NCBI GenBank assembly: GCA_032123435.1
Contig: JAQBFJ010000223.1
Coordinates: 1-23,933 of the forward strand
DNA from: JAQBFJ01 sp032123435
Lineage (GTDB): Bacteria; Verrucomicrobiota; Kiritimatiellia; UBA8416; JAQBFJ01
Direction of reading: 5' to 3'
DNA: 23,933 nt
Shown here: one piece after another, positions 22,282-23,933 of the stretch
How positions within the stretch are numbered: the stretch's first letter is position 1
Layout of the letters: each line of letters begins with the position of its first letter
Notes under the pieces: model-generated
Databases searched by the model: none
Told to the model about the DNA's origin: nothing
The model's input: the letters and a program-made list of their open reading frames with translations, nothing else
Translations under genes and position numbers: made by a program

Positions 22282-23933
22282 TCAAGAAAGTGAAAGTGTT
22301 TCGAGAAGCTTCTTGATTTTATCGGTTTTTTCGACAAGCTCCTCTTTTCGCTGTTTCTGCCGGGATACAGCTTCTTTGCTTGCCTTATTCACGAAATCCA
22401 TATTGCTCAGCTTGCTTGCAACCTTCTCGAGATCTTCCGTTGTCTTAACCAACTGCGCGGTCAAACGCTTTTTCTCTGCCTCAATGTCCACCAATCCCGT
22501 CAAGGGCATATAAATTGTGCCCAGTTTACAAACGCCGCTTGGCACGACACTTCCATGCAGTGCCAAATTAGAATCAACAACGAGATTTTCTGCTCTTAGC
22601 AGGGCTTTTATCATGCTCATATCCGCAGTCAATTGTTTTAACGCATCTTCTGAATCAGGTTTTACAAGGTAGTCTATTTTCTTCGCAGACTGTATTCCGT
22701 AATCGGCCCGCATAGTCCGGCCGACTCGAATAAGATCATGTTTATTGTCAACATAATCCACAACTGCCTTTGTAATACCCAATTTTTCCAGAGCATCCTT
22801 ATCAACTGTTTCAGGCCACTCTTCTCTTAAAATGGAGGAACATTCTTCCCCTTCCCCATTGTGTTTCTTGGAATAGCCCATAACATGCCACAACTCTTCA
22901 GTCACAAAAGGCATAATGGGATGCAGTAGACGGAGCGCATTGGAAAAAGCGATGTGCATGATTTTCAGTGTATGCAATCGCCTTGCCTTATCGTCACAAC
23001 TGAATGCGTCTTTTGCGTATTCAAGATACCAGTCGCAGAACTGATGCCACATAAATTCGTACAATACATGGGCTGCATCGTTAAAACGGTATTTTTCAAG
23101 ATTGTCAGTCACGCCTGAAATAGCATCCATAAGACAATAGATCATATGCTTGTCGTCAGCGCTCAACAGATTCACGTCCAGACTGTCTAATCTGCAGTTA
23201 ACATTTTCTTCATTATTGTCCTTTTCTTCCTGCATTTTCATGAAACGAGCTGCATTCCATAATTTCGTGCCGAAGTTTCTGCCTATTTCAAACTTATCGT
23301 TTGAGAGATAAACATCCTGACCTGTGGCTGTTATCATCATCAGGCTGAAACGCAGCGCATCGGCGCTGAATTCGTCGATAATCGTCAATGGGTCGATTGA
23401 ATTGCCCAGACTCTTGCTCATTTTCAAACCTCTATCGTCACGCACGGTTCCATGAATATAGACACGACGGAACGGCACATCTCCCATGAACTCGAGTCCG
23501 GCCATTATCATTCTGGCCACCCAGAAGAAAATGATTTCAGAAGCCGTAACAAGATCATGTGTTGGATAATAGAATTTCAAATCGTCATTATCCTGAGGCC
23601 AGCCAAGCGTACTGAACGGCCACAACCAGGAAGAGAACCATGTATCCAGCACATCTTCATCCTGAATTATCTTATCTGAATTGCACTTTACGCACTTTAC
23701 GGGAGTGCCATGTGCCGCCCACTCATGATCGCATGATTGGCAATAGAAGACAGGAATTCTATGTCCCCACCAAATTTGCCTTGAGATACACCAGTCTCTT
23801 ATGTTCTCCATCCATTCCAGATATACCTTCGTCCAGCGAGCAGGCACGAATTGGATCCTGCCATCTTTAACCGCTTCAATTGCAGGCTCGGCAAGAGGTT
23901 TCATTTTAACAAACCATTGCCGTGACAAACGTG
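22282..23933 (-). CDS. valS: Valyl-tRNA synthetase, C-terminal part (5' end outside window)
   Basis: ValRS charges tRNA-Val. The frame is open to the window edge and covers about 550 codons. It includes RLSRQWFVKM at the edge, ISRQIWWGHRIPVFYC with a CxxC pair and a second CVKC, the KMSKSLGNSIDP signature, the anticodon-binding helical domain (PIMPFVTEELWHVMG) and a C-terminal coiled-coil (VDIEAEKKRLTAQLVKTTED and following) that binds tRNA. The end ETLSLS is followed by about 115 bases before ispE. The start is not in the window, so the first visible codons are internal. Confidence 0.97.
   Translation of the reverse strand, partial: RLSRQWFVKMKPLAEPAIEAVKDGRIQFVPARWTKVYLEWMENIRDWCISRQIWWGHRIPVFYCQSCDHEWAAHGTPVKCVKCNSDKIIQDEDVLDTWFSSWLWPFSTLGWPQDNDDLKFYYPTHDLVTASEIIFFWVARMIMAGLEFMGDVPFRRVYIHGTVRDDRGLKMSKSLGNSIDPLTIIDEFSADALRFSLMMITATGQDVYLSNDKFEIGRNFGTKLWNAARFMKMQEEKDNNEENVNCRLDSLDVNLLSADDKHMIYCLMDAISGVTDNLEKYRFNDAAHVLYEFMWHQFCDWYLEYAKDAFSCDDKARRLHTLKIMHIAFSNALRLLHPIMPFVTEELWHVMGYSKKHNGEGEECSSILREEWPETVDKDALEKLGITKAVVDYVDNKHDLIRVGRTMRADYGIQSAKKIDYLVKPDSEDALKQLTADMSMIKALLRAENLVVDSNLALHGSVVPSGVCKLGTIYMPLTGLVDIEAEKKRLTAQLVKTTEDLEKVASKLSNMDFVNKASKEAVSRQKQRKEELVEKTDKIKKLLETLSLS

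Overview
This window is a nearly gap-free block of minus-strand housekeeping genes from a Gram-negative bacterium. The outer-membrane assembly genes (bamA, skp/ompH) and lipid A gene (lpxD) show it has an outer membrane. A compact alanyl-tRNA synthetase without its C-terminal domain, a DUF1573 protein next to a thioredoxin/CcdA fusion, and intergenic relic repeats suggest an uncultured PVC-type lineage (for example Kiritimatiellota/Lentisphaerota). That placement is inference from gene content, not proof.

Layout in transcription order (right to left): valS (5' part outside the window), a candidate promoter, ispE, tRNA-Gln(UUG), prs, rplY/ctc, pth, rpsF, ssb, rpsR, rplI, dnaB, bamA, skp, a candidate promoter, lpxD, galE, cinA C-terminal domain (pncC), recA, alaS. 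Next comes a four-gene cassette of little-known proteins: a double zinc-ribbon protein, an exported protein of unknown function, a DUF1573 protein and a thioredoxin/CcdA membrane fusion. After a roughly 500-base non-coding gap comes clpB. The first 237 bases hold the only plus-strand gene end, the C-terminus of a probable FecE/BtuD-type ABC ATPase. It is followed by a decayed fragment of a xylose-isomerase-like TIM-barrel protein resembling CbiR.

The rpsF-ssb-rpsR-rplI-dnaB order is the classical ribosome/replication cluster; prs-rplY-pth and cinA-recA-alaS are also common linkages. Spacing is tight: many stop and start codons lie within a few bases or overlap, and several Shine-Dalgarno sequences sit inside the preceding gene. 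Start codons other than ATG are used by alaS, cinA and pth (GTG) and rpsF (TTG).

The most notable points are the ispE reading frame ending inside the tRNA-Gln gene on the same strand, the compact AlaRS with extra cysteine clusters, the envelope redox cassette between alaS and clpB, the mosaic of relic repeats upstream of clpB, and the plus-strand cobalamin-like gene remnant. No CRISPR array, intact transposon, prophage or rRNA was seen. I see no strong case for an entirely new system; the envelope redox cassette is the best candidate.
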